Shown here in pieces: positions 36,247-44,692 of a DNA stretch of 64,000 nt. The notes beneath the pieces are model-generated. The model saw nothing but the letters and a program-made list of their open reading frames with translations. It was not told where the DNA came from and did no database searches. The stretch lies in NCBI GenBank assembly GCA_963825075.1, contig CAWGRX010000041.1, forward strand, positions 186,001 through 250,000, read 5' to 3'. The stretch comes from CAWAVN01 sp963825075. GTDB taxonomy: Bacteria; Planctomycetota; Planctomycetia; Planctomycetales; Planctomycetaceae. A program made the translations under genes and the position numbers. The first letter of the stretch is position 1. Every line of letters starts with the position of its first letter.

Positions 36247-36450
36247 CAGCTTCTCCTTGAGCGCGGAGGGTGGAAGCTCGCCGGCAAAAACCCAAAATGA
36301 CCACTCGACCCCGGCGGAAATGTCGAATGGGGAAATGGACCTCCTAAAAACACGGTTTGCCAAAGTTGGGGGATTGACAAGACCCGCCCCAACCTGCAAC
36401 AACATTAAGCATCGCAATCGCCGTGCCGCATTGTGAACCCCGGCCGATCC

Positions 36451-37482
36451 ATGGCCCACAGTTGCTTTCCCGAACGAAAAGGGGCGGTCCCCGCAGTGAC
36501 TGACGAGTTAACCGAGATCGCAATTTGGGCGGCGGCGGCGTTTTTGATCGGCGGAATCGCAGGGGCCATCATGCAGCGGTGGGCCGAGCGCTTGACGCCC
36601 TTAAATCAGCCGGCCGCCTCCAAGCCGCACCTCGGGGATCACCCCTGGCCGGTGGCCATCCTCAGCGGTTTGCTCACCGCGGCTTTGGTGGTGGCGATGC
36701 TCTATTTCCATTGCGAGGCGACGCCGATGGTTCGGCCCGATCCCATTTGGCGGTATGGGCGAGCCATTTATCACAGCCTGCTTCTGTGGTGGCTGATCGC
36801 GATGACGATCACGGATCTTCGCGATTATGTGATCCCCGATGAGATCACTCTATCGGGAACCGTGATCGGCGTGTTAGGGGCGACGGCCTCCGGCGACTTG
36901 CAGATGATGCACATTTGGATTGACTGGAACGCCGAGGTGCCGGGGCTTCGCGGACCGGATTTTCCCGCCTGGATCGCGGAGCACCATCATCTCCACGGCC
37001 TGGCTTGGAGCCTGGCGGGATTGGCCGTCGGCGCGGGGCTGACCTGGATCGTCCGCTTCCTGTCCGCCGCGATCCTGGGCCGGCAAGCCTTGGGGTTTGG
37101 CGATGTGACGTTGATGGCGATGATCGGCAGCTTTCTCGGTTGGCAACCCACCGTGTGCGTGTTTCTGCTGGCGCCGCTATGTGGGATGCTTTTGGCACTT
37201 GTGAGTTGGATCTCCACGGGACGAAACTTCGTCCCCTACGGCCCCTATCTCGGCGTGGCGACGTTGGGCGTGCTCTTCACCTGGCGCTGGATTTGGGAAC
37301 CGCTCAAATGGACCTTCGGCGATTGGCAAAGCCTGGCCATCTTAGGATCGGCCGGCTTAGGTGCCTTGCTGATCTTGCTCGCCGTTCTGCGGTTCTATTG
37401 GAGCATCCCCATTGAGAAAACCGAACGAGACTCGCAACCGCAGGAAAACCCGGCCGATCCAAAAAACCAAAATCGCCCCTAA
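36451..37482 (+). CDS. Prepilin peptidase (A24 family)
   Basis: About 343 residues with seven or eight hydrophobic segments. The two catalytic aspartates of A24 aspartyl leader peptidases are in TITDLRDYVIPDEI and in GFGDVTLMAMIG (the GxGD motif). It would cut the leaders of the pseudopilin-like proteins at 29300-30343 and 42249-42752 at the membrane. The N-terminal cysteine-rich methylase domain of classical PilD is absent or much reduced. Two ATG/GTG starts (36433, 36451) are possible. Its stop overlaps the convergent fur stop by 4 bp. Confidence 0.88.
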   Translation: MAHSCFPERKGAVPAVTDELTEIAIWAAAAFLIGGIAGAIMQRWAERLTPLNQPAASKPHLGDHPWPVAILSGLLTAALVVAMLYFHCEATPMVRPDPIWRYGRAIYHSLLLWWLIAMTITDLRDYVIPDEITLSGTVIGVLGATASGDLQMMHIWIDWNAEVPGLRGPDFPAWIAEHHHLHGLAWSLAGLAVGAGLTWIVRFLSAAILGRQALGFGDVTLMAMIGSFLGWQPTVCVFLLAPLCGMLLALVSWISTGRNFVPYGPYLGVATLGVLFTWRWIWEPLKWTFGDWQSLAILGSAGLGALLILLAVLRFYWSIPIEKTERDSQPQENPADPKNQNRP

Positions 37483-38012
37483 AGCAGATCCAACTTGGGA
37501 TTGCGGCGGCGTTGGGGTTTGCTGCACGCCTGGCAGCGGCCATAAACTTCCAGCCGATGCCCCGTCATCCGAAAGCCCTGCTCGGTGGCGATTTGCTCCA
37601 AAAGCCGGGAGATGTCCGCATTGTAGAATTCGATCAACTCGCCGCATTCGCTGCAAATTAAGTGATCGTGCTGCGGATAGCCGTAGTCGTGCTCGTAAAC
37701 GTCCCGGTCGTTGGTGCGGGCGACTTTGCGGATCAGCCCGGCTTCTTCCAGGAGCGTCAGCGTGCGATAGACGCTGGACCGGCTCACCCGCCGCCCGCCT
37801 TTTTGCGGCGTCAGGCGTTCCACGATCTGGTCGGCATCGAAATGTTCGTGCTGCGAGAACACGTCCTCCACGATGATCGACCGCTCCTGCGTGAGCCGCA
37901 TGCCTTGAGTTGCCAGGTATTCCTGGAATTTGTCGCTCGGAGTAACGGCCACTTCCACCGATTCAAGTTCGCTCACGGACGGACCCTCTGTTTTCACGTC
38001 AACTGCCAACAA
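37479..38012 (-). CDS. Fur family transcriptional regulator
   Basis: A 177-residue metal-dependent regulator. The N-terminal winged helix (LTQERSIIVEDVFSQHEHFD, SRSSVYRTLTLLEEAGLI) is followed by the dimerisation domain with HDHLICSECGELIEF and a C-terminal CQAC, giving the two CxxC pairs of the structural zinc site. It could be Fur, Zur or PerR; the sequence does not decide. It is convergent with the prepilin peptidase gene, sharing 4 bp. Confidence 0.92.
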   Translation of the reverse strand: MLAVDVKTEGPSVSELESVEVAVTPSDKFQEYLATQGMRLTQERSIIVEDVFSQHEHFDADQIVERLTPQKGGRRVSRSSVYRTLTLLEEAGLIRKVARTNDRDVYEHDYGYPQHDHLICSECGELIEFYNADISRLLEQIATEQGFRMTGHRLEVYGRCQACSKPQRRRNPKLDLL

Positions 38013-38086
38013 AAATCCTTATGAAAAATCGGACATCTGCAGAATTATAGGATCAAACCTGAACGAAACCACCATCCCGGCTGGAT

Positions 38087-38380
38087 TTATTCGTCCTCAT
38101 CGTCCAGGTTCAATTCCGCAAACATCCGGCCGAGGGCGGCTTCGAGTTTGTCCGGCGTCTCATATTCGCCGGCTTCGATCGCTTGTTTGATCTGAGCCAA
38201 CCGCCGGGCGCGCACATCGGGAGCCGACTCCCCCTCCGCCGGTTGAGCCTCCGCCGAAATCTCCACCTGATCCGCGGGACGGTTTGTCTCCGAGGGCGTC
38301 GAGGTGTCGGCGGGCTTGGAAGCGGGGGGCTGTGACGAAGAGGGGATATTGGAAACCGATCCGAGGCCGTTGATGTGCAT
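38087..38380 (-). CDS. FlgM-like anti-sigma factor
   Basis: A 97-residue protein with a disordered Ser/Pro/Thr-rich first half and a C-terminal region RLAQIKQAIEAGEYETPDKL plus ALGRMFAEL typical of FlgM-type flagellar anti-sigma-28 proteins. It opens MHINGLGSVS, as these planctomycete proteins often do. No flagellar genes lie nearby, so its partner sigma factor is elsewhere. The ATG at 38380 is preferred to the ORF start at 38740. Confidence 0.78.
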   Translation of the reverse strand: MHINGLGSVSNIPSSSQPPASKPADTSTPSETNRPADQVEISAEAQPAEGESAPDVRARRLAQIKQAIEAGEYETPDKLEAALGRMFAELNLDDEDE

Positions 38381-38723
38381 CTCGGCACTCCCTGTATCGC
38401 GGTCGTCGAAAGAAGACGCAGAGTCTCCTTCAACCTCATCATACCGCAAATGGGAGGATCGGTTCAACCGGGGCTGATTTTGACGGGACATTTTGACTAC
38501 CGATACTTGCGTATAAGTCTGCCTAGCCCCGTCATGCGCCAAAGCAGAGAATCGAGACGAACCCTCCCCTGGATTCCCTGGAGGGTTCCTTAAAAATATC
38601 GGCAAAATCTGCCGCGGAGATTGAGAGGAATCTGCGATTGCGAACTGGCAAAATGGATCTCTCAAGATTTTTTTGCAGAATTCTGTAGGGATTCGTGCGG
38701 CGTCATCATCTAATAGCTTTAGG
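38381..38723. other. 343-bp divergent intergenic region
   Basis: Between the FlgM-like gene (leftward) and the ECF sigma gene (rightward), so it must hold promoters for both. I do not see a convincing canonical promoter. An inverted repeat CCTCCCCTGGATTCCCTGGAGGG-type cluster around 38565-38587 is the only visible structure. Confidence 0.35.
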
Positions 38724-39311
38724 ATGGAAAACCTCACCAAAAACCTGACTGACGAAGCGTTCCGCTGGGATCACGAATGGGACCAGCGATGCGTTTCCCG
38801 TTATCAGGAGGGCGATCTTTCGGCTTTTGAGGACATTGCGGCCGCCCATGAAGAGCACCTTCGCCGTCTGGTGCATCGTCTGCTCGGATGGTCTGCGGAT
38901 GTTGATGATGTCGTGCAGGACGTTTTTCTCGCTGTTCTCACCAACCTCCATCGATTTCGCAGGGAAGCCAATTTTTCAACCTGGTTGACGCGAATCGCCG
39001 TCAATCAGTGCCGGGCCTATCACAGACGCCGGCTCTTACGGTTCAGGAAACGCCGCGATCTTGTTCGACAGGAAACCACAAACGGGAATCCCCGGTCGGC
39101 CGACGATTTCGATTTTGTGCGAGACGCCATCCAAACCTTGCCGCAAAAATATCGCGAACCAGTCATTCTCCGCTATTTCGAGCACTTGTCGCTTTCGGAG
39201 ATTGCGGATGTTTTGGGCATCTCCGTGGGAGCGGTGGAAGTCAGACTCACCCGGGCGCGGCAGCGGCTAAAAACCAAATTGGCGAAAGAATGCAAAGCGA
39301 GGAATCTATGA
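38724..39311 (+). CDS. ECF-type RNA polymerase sigma factor
   Basis: A 195-residue sigma-70 factor. Region 2 (LLGWSADVDDVVQDVFLAVL, TWLTRIAVNQCR) and region 4 (YFEHLSLSEIADVLGISVGA followed by VEVRLTRARQRLK) are clear. I start at the ATG at 38724, removing 17 unsupported residues. Its stop overlaps the start of the next gene (ATGA), so it is translationally coupled to a probable anti-sigma protein. Confidence 0.92.
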   Translation: MENLTKNLTDEAFRWDHEWDQRCVSRYQEGDLSAFEDIAAAHEEHLRRLVHRLLGWSADVDDVVQDVFLAVLTNLHRFRREANFSTWLTRIAVNQCRAYHRRRLLRFRKRRDLVRQETTNGNPRSADDFDFVRDAIQTLPQKYREPVILRYFEHLSLSEIADVLGISVGAVEVRLTRARQRLKTKLAKECKARNL

Positions 39312-39868
39312 ATCACGAAGAATTGGAATCCCTGCTGCGGTCCGTGGCGGAAACGGACCGCGTGCCGACGCCGTCCTCCGGAAATCTGAGCGAAAACGTG
39401 CGGAAAACCTACCAGCGTCGGCAGGTGCGGAAACACCGCCTCCGATATGCCTTGGCGATGGCGAGTTGCTATGTCGCTGGGATCCTGACCGTGTGGGGCC
39501 TCATGTCCGCGGGACTGGATCCGAACAAACCGGTCGATCCGCGGGAACGAGGAACTCGTGTGGTTCACGTTCCCCCAACCGCTCCACGCCATCAGGAGAC
39601 CCGCCCGTCTGAAATCCCGCGAACCAAGCCAACCTCGCCACAACCGATTGTGGAGCAGAGCCCTTACGAAAGCTTCCGGCAGCTTGGTGAGGAAAGTCTC
39701 CAACGAAACGACATCCAAACGGCGGTCACCCACTACAACAAAGCTCTCTCCGCAGCCACGCAAGCCGAACTGAAAATCTCTTACGAAAAAGACGATTGGC
39801 TCCTCATTTCGCTGAAAAAAGACCGCCTGGTTTCACAAGTCACTCAAACGCAAGGAGAATCGATATGA
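39308..39868 (+). CDS. Probable anti-sigma / membrane-anchored regulator
   Basis: A 186-residue protein. A short cytoplasmic N-terminus (MNHEELESLLRSVAETDRV) precedes one membrane segment (YALAMASCYVAGILTVWGL, about residues 47-65). A Pro-rich periplasmic linker and a C-terminal helical pair resembling a TPR unit (YESFRQLGEESLQRNDIQTA) follow. No zinc cysteines. The ATGA overlaps with the sigma gene before and the coiled-coil gene after strongly suggest it controls this sigma factor. Confidence 0.65.
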   Translation: MNHEELESLLRSVAETDRVPTPSSGNLSENVRKTYQRRQVRKHRLRYALAMASCYVAGILTVWGLMSAGLDPNKPVDPRERGTRVVHVPPTAPRHQETRPSEIPRTKPTSPQPIVEQSPYESFRQLGEESLQRNDIQTAVTHYNKALSAATQAELKISYEKDDWLLISLKKDRLVSQVTQTQGESI

Positions 39869-40737
39869 GGCCTTTTGATTTTTTCTTCACTCGCTGGCTG
39901 GCCGGTATCCTCGTGGGGATTCTTGCCGGAACTATTTCCCAACCGGCGCTCGCGCAGAAGAACGCGGACTCTCCCCAAAAGACGAAGCGGGAAACGGATC
40001 GGGAAAGTGAGATTCCAAGCCCGTCACAATCCGAGCAAATGAGCTTGCAGGAGATGCTTTCCATTGCCCTTAAGCATAACGCGGATGTCCGCGCCGCCGA
40101 GGCGAAGCTCCAGTCGGTCGAAGCCGAACTCGATCAGACCCGGTTACAGGTCGTCAGGCAGATCATCGCGTTTCGGGAAAAGTGGCAAGCACAACAATCG
40201 GCCATCCACACGGCGGAACAGGAATTGGCCATCGCTGAGAAGCAACAAAAACTAGTGGAAAAAGGATTAATTGGGGCAAAACACGTGGAAACCCGTGATA
40301 TGGCGAAGTGGAAACTCGAAATCCAACGAGCGAAGCTATCGGAAATCGAAGCCGAACTGCCGTTTTTATTGGGGAAGACCCCGGAGCAAAACGAGACCGC
40401 AAAACCTGATCGCCGCAAACTAATTAGTGATAAGCTGCTTCCCAGGGCACAGCAGGTTGTGAAGCTTCTGATGCAAAGTTATCGAGGCGGCAGCGAAGCG
40501 GACATTCGGGATATGATCGATGTGCATCGCCAAATCCTTGATTACAAGCTGCAACTGGCCGCCACCCGTGAGGCAAAAGAAAAGGTGTTCCAGACGCAAA
40601 AGGAACTTTTGCAGAGCATCCTCAAAATCGCAGAAGCCAGATACCGGGCGGCACAAGCCACTCAGGTCGATGTCTTAACCGTTGACCTGGAACTCTCGAA
40701 GTTGGATCTCAAACGGATGCAGATGCTTAACGACTAA
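39865..40737 (+). CDS. Exported coiled-coil protein, TolC/OEP-like
   Basis: A 290-residue protein with a signal peptide (WLAGILVGILAGTISQPALAQ) and long alpha-helical coiled-coil stretches: LQEMLSIALKHNADVRAAEA and a closing ILKIAEARYRAAQATQVDVL. The pattern SIALKHNADVRAAEAKL resembles the start of outer membrane efflux (TolC/OEP) repeats, but at 290 residues it is too short for a whole efflux protein. It has AAGGAG before the ATG at 39865 and overlaps the previous stop, forming the third gene of a sigma/anti-sigma operon. It is probably the envelope-facing component. Confidence 0.65.
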   Translation: MRPFDFFFTRWLAGILVGILAGTISQPALAQKNADSPQKTKRETDRESEIPSPSQSEQMSLQEMLSIALKHNADVRAAEAKLQSVEAELDQTRLQVVRQIIAFREKWQAQQSAIHTAEQELAIAEKQQKLVEKGLIGAKHVETRDMAKWKLEIQRAKLSEIEAELPFLLGKTPEQNETAKPDRRKLISDKLLPRAQQVVKLLMQSYRGGSEADIRDMIDVHRQILDYKLQLAATREAKEKVFQTQKELLQSILKIAEARYRAAQATQVDVLTVDLELSKLDLKRMQMLND

Positions 40738-40759
40738 TGCGCCCACGATTCCAAACACT

Positions 40760-41857
40760 TTACCAATCCGAGCGATAAGCGCTGGTCACATCCGTGGAGG
40801 CGTTGGTTTTCTCGGCATTCCAGGAATTGAGACAATTGCCTAGCCGGTCCGCGGCCTCCTGCACCTGGTCGCGGCTCACGTTCAGATGGGTGCAGGCACG
40901 CACGAGTTGCCGGCCCAGCGCTCCCACTTTAACGCCGCGCTCTTTCATGCGGGCCGCGAGATCGGCCGCGGTGCCCAGTTCGGGATCGATTTCAAAAAAC
41001 ACGAGGTTGGTTTCCACGTCATCGAGCGAAATCCGCAGGCCCTCGATCGCCGCGATTCGTTCCGCGAACAGCCGGGCATTTTCGTGATCCTCTTGAAGGC
41101 GGTCGATGTGGTGATCGATTGCATAAATCGCAGCCCCGGCGATGATTCCCGCCTGCCGGAGCGCCCCGCCGAACTGTTTCCGGGCACGCCGAGCGTGGGC
41201 AATTTCCTCGGCCGACCCCACCAAAATTGAACCCATCGGGCAGCCCAAGCCTTTGGAGAAGCACAAGGAAACCGTGTCCACGCAGTCGGCCACTTCGCGC
41301 GGAGAATAGCCCCGGGCAATGACCGCGTTAAAAAACCTGGCCCCGTCGAGGTGGACTTTGATCTGATTGTCGCTCGCCCACTGTTTGAGTTCCTGAAGCT
41401 GCGAAAGCGGATAGGCTCGGCCGCCGCCGAGGTTCGTGGTGTTTTCCAGACAGAGCAGCCGGGTTCGGCACAAATGTTGATCGGTCGCCCGGATCATGCC
41501 TTCGACCACCGACACATCGAGCATGCCGTTTTCGCCGATCAAAGTCCGGCAAGAAACGCCGCTGAGCACCGCCGGGGCCCCGGCTTCGTAGTTCGCGATG
41601 TGTCCCGTGCGTTCGATCAACAATTCATCGCCGGGATCGCAGTGGGCCCGAATCCCCATCTGGTTGGTCTGCGTCCCTGAGCAACCGAGCACCGCGGCCT
41701 CTTTGCCGAACCACTCCGCCATGCGGGCTTCGAGCCGATTGACGGTGGGATCCTCCCCGGACATGTCATCGCCAAGTTCCGCTTCGCAAATGGCCCGGTA
41801 CATACCCTGCGTCGGGCGGGTGACCGTGTCGCTATACAGATTGATTTCAGAGGTCAT
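40760..41857 (-). CDS. Threonine aldolase family protein
   Basis: A 365-residue PLP enzyme of the beta-eliminating lyase / low-specificity L-threonine aldolase family, cutting threonine to glycine and acetaldehyde. The opening INLYSDTVTRPTQGMYRAI is diagnostic. VLGCSGTQTNQMGIRAH, LENTTNLGGGRAYPL, HLDGARFFNA and the PLP lysine in LCFSKGLGCPMGS complete the set. The start at 41857 follows from the family alignment; the ORF to 42004 reads through a palindromic repeat. Confidence 0.92.
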   Translation of the reverse strand: MTSEINLYSDTVTRPTQGMYRAICEAELGDDMSGEDPTVNRLEARMAEWFGKEAAVLGCSGTQTNQMGIRAHCDPGDELLIERTGHIANYEAGAPAVLSGVSCRTLIGENGMLDVSVVEGMIRATDQHLCRTRLLCLENTTNLGGGRAYPLSQLQELKQWASDNQIKVHLDGARFFNAVIARGYSPREVADCVDTVSLCFSKGLGCPMGSILVGSAEEIAHARRARKQFGGALRQAGIIAGAAIYAIDHHIDRLQEDHENARLFAERIAAIEGLRISLDDVETNLVFFEIDPELGTAADLAARMKERGVKVGALGRQLVRACTHLNVSRDQVQEAADRLGNCLNSWNAEKTNASTDVTSAYRSDW

Positions 41858-41878
41858 AACCAGGCCTTCGCATGGTAA

Positions 41879-41989
41879 GGATTTATTAGCCGCAGGGGGG
41901 CACCGCCCGCAGGGTGGTCCGCCCCGGTTTTTCTTGTTCCACAAACTGGCGGCTAGCGCCGTTCCGCTCAGTTGATTTCTCGAACGCGC
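41879..41989. repeat. Intergenic palindromic repeat, GCGCTAGCC family, copy D
   Basis: Left part TTATTAGCCGCAGGG, a GC-rich GGGGCACCGCCCGCAGG insert, then CCCCGGTTT. The right part is ACTGGCGGCTAGCGCCGTT, CCGCTCAGTTGATTTCTCG and AACG. The remainder of the 391-bp gap up to 42248 shows no other feature. Confidence 0.55.
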
Positions 41990-42248
41990 TAAAGCGGAAT
42001 CCACCGACTTACTCTAGCCGCTGGCGGAATCGGGTTCAATGATCACCTCCCGCCGAACCGATACGCGGGCTTCAACCGGCCCAATCCGTAAATCCCTTCT
42101 CATGCGCACCGTGGAACGGTTTTGGCGAAAACTCCCATGTTGCCTGTGGAAGCATTTGACACAATCCCCCCGTGACCTAGGGTCTTAGCAACTCGAAGTG
42201 TTTTTCCATCATCATCCTATCCTTGCCCCCTGATAGGAAATCATTCTC

Positions 42249-42752
42249 ATGTTAAAACCAAAACAAGCTCGGTGCCCGCGCGGGTTCAGCGTGGCGGAAG
42301 TGTTGATTGTCGTGGCGGTGCTGGCGATTATGGCGGCCACGGTGTTTCCGCAATTCACCGCCGCCAACGACGACGCCTTGGAATCCGCCTTGCGGGAAGA
42401 CCTCAAGCTGCTCCGCAGCCAGATCGAGCTTTATAAGTATCAGCATCAAGGCCACTATCCCGGCAAGGGGTCCATCTATCCCAAAGACTTTTTGGACGCG
42501 ATGTTGCTATCCAGCGACCTGGACGGCAAGACGGGACCGATCACTAGTAAACCCTTTGGTCCCTACTTCATCGGCCAACTTCCGCCCAACCCCTATACCG
42601 GCGGCACCAAGGTCCGCATTGTCGATGATGTCGCCTCCGAGGTCCCCGATGACGATCCCGTCGTCGGCTGGATCTATAACCCCGCCACTGGCAAGATTAA
42701 AGCCAACACGACCGGCACCGCCGCGGACGGAACGCCTTTACAAAAACTCTAG
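42249..42752 (+). CDS. Prepilin-type pseudopilin (GspG-like)
   Basis: A 167-residue protein. The type IV prepilin leader CPRGFSVAEVLIVVAVLAIM has the cleavage glycine and glutamate five residues later. An amphipathic helix follows with LREDLKLLRSQIELYKYQHQ, as in type II secretion major pseudopilins, and a Gly/Pro-rich globular end (GPYFIGQLPPNPYTGGTKV). Substrate of the prepilin peptidase 5 kb upstream. No other secretion genes are next to it. Confidence 0.85.
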   Translation: MLKPKQARCPRGFSVAEVLIVVAVLAIMAATVFPQFTAANDDALESALREDLKLLRSQIELYKYQHQGHYPGKGSIYPKDFLDAMLLSSDLDGKTGPITSKPFGPYFIGQLPPNPYTGGTKVRIVDDVASEVPDDDPVVGWIYNPATGKIKANTTGTAADGTPLQKL

Positions 42753-42766
42753 GGCGATAGTTGGTT

Positions 42767-43669
42767 TCATGCCTTGTGCAGTCCCATTGCTTGTTCGATT
42801 GCGCCGCGCACCGATTCCTTTTGAAACTGAACCCAGATCGCTAGGACTAACACTGCGATCGCAGATACGATCCAGATCATACTCGCCAGCCTGGACGTTT
42901 TAGGTGTCGTTTCGGAAGACTCTCGTTCGATGTTTGGGGAACGAGTTTCGGATTCGATTTTTTCCTGCATTGCGTGCCGGGCTAGCCGGGTGATATAGAG
43001 GGTGAGAATGATCGTCGCGACGAGTCCCACGCCCCGCGCGAGCCACTCTTGCCAACTGGTATAGCGTCCGGTCGCAGCGGCGGAACCAAGCGAACCTACA
43101 TAGACATACATAAACGTGCCCGGCAGCATGGCGATCCAACTCGTCAGCACGCACGGCCAAAACCGGATGGCCGTCACTCCATAGAGATAATTCTGGAGCG
43201 TAAACGGCACCGCGGGCGACAGCCGTAAGAGAGCCACGATCTTCCAGCCCTGTTCTCCAATGGCCTTGTCCACGGCGGCGAGTCTGGGGGATTTTTGCAC
43301 GCGGCTTCGGACACGTTCGCGGGCCAGGTAGCGGGCGATCAGAAACGCCATCGCCGCCCCGGTCGTCGCCGAGAGGGAAATCACAATTGTCCCTTCCACC
43401 AAACCGAACACGGCCCCGCCGGCTAATGTTAACAGCGATCCCGGTATGAAAAACACCACCGCGACCGCATAGATCAAGCCGAACCACACCGGCCCCCACA
43501 CGCCCCAACTCCGGACGGCGGTTTGCAGCTCCCGGCTCAACCGCTCCAGCGGCAATGCCCGCATCAACAACAAAGCACTGACAAGCATCACCCCCAGCGA
43601 CACCCACTTCACCCAGCTTTCCCACCGGCGGGACGGGGCGGAATTGGTGGTTGAAGAATCGGCACGCAT
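42767..43669 (-). CDS. TVP38/TMEM64 family membrane protein
   Basis: About 300 residues with five to six membrane segments. The family centre reads FIPGSLLTLAGGAVFGLVEG and the second motif LRLSPAVPFTLQNYLYGVT, the pattern of the SNARE-associated/DedA-like (VTT) domain. Characterised VTT proteins are lipid scramblases or membrane transporters. The C-terminus adds a charged loop and one further hydrophobic segment (MIWIVSAIAVLVLAIWVQF). I start at the ATG at 43669; the ORF begins at a TTG five codons upstream. Confidence 0.85.
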   Translation of the reverse strand: MRADSSTTNSAPSRRWESWVKWVSLGVMLVSALLLMRALPLERLSRELQTAVRSWGVWGPVWFGLIYAVAVVFFIPGSLLTLAGGAVFGLVEGTIVISLSATTGAAMAFLIARYLARERVRSRVQKSPRLAAVDKAIGEQGWKIVALLRLSPAVPFTLQNYLYGVTAIRFWPCVLTSWIAMLPGTFMYVYVGSLGSAAATGRYTSWQEWLARGVGLVATIILTLYITRLARHAMQEKIESETRSPNIERESSETTPKTSRLASMIWIVSAIAVLVLAIWVQFQKESVRGAIEQAMGLHKA

Positions 43670-43723
43670 CCGAACGGCCCACAAAAGAGAAGACAGCGAC
43701 TGCGGATTCTCATCCCGGAAGGA

Positions 43724-43948
43724 TTAAGGCAATCGGCAACAATGCGGGCTGCACGGCGGAGCATCGCTGGGCGGGCAGGCGGAACTCACCGGAAGCCGGC
43801 CCGTGGAATTCACATGGGCCGCGGTCGCACTCATCAGCTTTTGTGGTTCCCGATGTCCGCACTTGGGACAAGCGACCGTTTCCTCTTTGCGAACCAGCTC
43901 TTCAAAGGCATGCTCACAGGCGGGACAGCGATATTCAAAAATAGGCAT
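43724..43948 (-). CDS. FmdB family zinc ribbon protein
   Basis: A 74-residue protein opening MPIFEYRCPACEHAFEELV with a second cysteine pair in ACPKCGHREPQKLMSA: the FmdB/putative-regulatory CxxC..CxxC zinc ribbon. The C-terminus is Ser/Pro/Cys-rich (CPPSDAPPCSPHCC). The start at 43948 is that of the whole family. Function unknown. It is convergent with nothing and 55 bp upstream of the TVP38 gene start. Confidence 0.88.
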   Translation of the reverse strand: MPIFEYRCPACEHAFEELVRKEETVACPKCGHREPQKLMSATAAHVNSTGRLPVSSACPPSDAPPCSPHCCRLP

Positions 43949-44074
43949 GTTGGCACGGTCCTTCAATTACCGGCAAATGGTATCTGATGTTTGCAAAACG
44001 GCAACGCAGAATGACGAATCCATAGATTATAGCCGTCACTCTATTGATTCCCAAGTACCCAGCTCGAGAATGGC

Positions 44075-44692
44075 CTACAGGCCTGACTCGCGGGACAAGC
44101 GGACGGCGCAGGCTTTGTAGGCCGGCTGGTGGGAATGCGGGTCGAAAATGCCCAGCGTCAAGCGGTTCACTGCTTCGTAGTGCATGGGGATGAAGACCTG
44201 GCCGGGCCCGACGGCGTGCGTCAACACGGCTTTCGCCCGCAGATGCCCTCGCTGCGATTCCACGAGGATTTCCTCGTGGGGCCGAATCGCAAGTGCCCCG
44301 GCGTCGTGGGGATCGATCTCCACGAACAGGTGCTGGGGATACAACTTCCGCAGCACGGCCGATTGCCGGGTCCGGGTCTGCGTGTGCCACTGCGAAGCGC
44401 TGCCTCGTCCCGTTAAAAGCAGAAATGGGAATTTGGAATTCGGTCGTTCCGGGATCGGCGTCGGTTCATCGAATAAAAACCGGGCCTGGCCGTCGGGATG
44501 GTAGAACCGGCCGCCTTCAAACAAGCGGCGTTCCTGGGCGAAGTCCGAATCCGATGCGGGGCAAGGCCATTGAATCCCGCCGGCTCGATCGAGGGCGGCA
44601 TAATCTTCGATGCCCGTGATGTCGCAAGGCTGCCCGGCCGAGCAGCGTTTCAAGAAATGAAACACGTCCGCCGGCGTCCCCCAGCTTGTGAG
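44075..44692 (-). pseudogene. Assimilatory nitrate reductase, C-terminal remnant
   Basis: About 205 residues of the C-terminal part of a molybdopterin oxidoreductase. SWGTPADVFHFLKRCSAG and GQPCDITGIEDYAALD precede the molydopterin-dinucleotide-binding domain (FLLLTGRGSASQWHTQTRTR, FVEIDPHDAGALAI, GQVFIPMHYEAVNRLT), best matching NasA/NarB-type nitrate reductases. The frame stays open to 44692, exactly where the IS1380-type element begins, and the missing 500 or more N-terminal residues are not on the other side. The gene is therefore dead here. A link to the nitrogen genes at 30-36 kb is possible but unproven. Confidence 0.82.

Noticed and set aside
36300..36400. Sigma-54-type promoter before amt (TTGGCAAACC-like)
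   Set aside because: Only the -24 half resembles the consensus; the -12 TTGC element is missing at the correct spacing.
36247..36459. Long N-terminal extension of the ammonium transporter ORF
   Set aside because: The extension lacks a ribosome site and the signal-like start at 36246 has AAGGAG upstream and fits the family.
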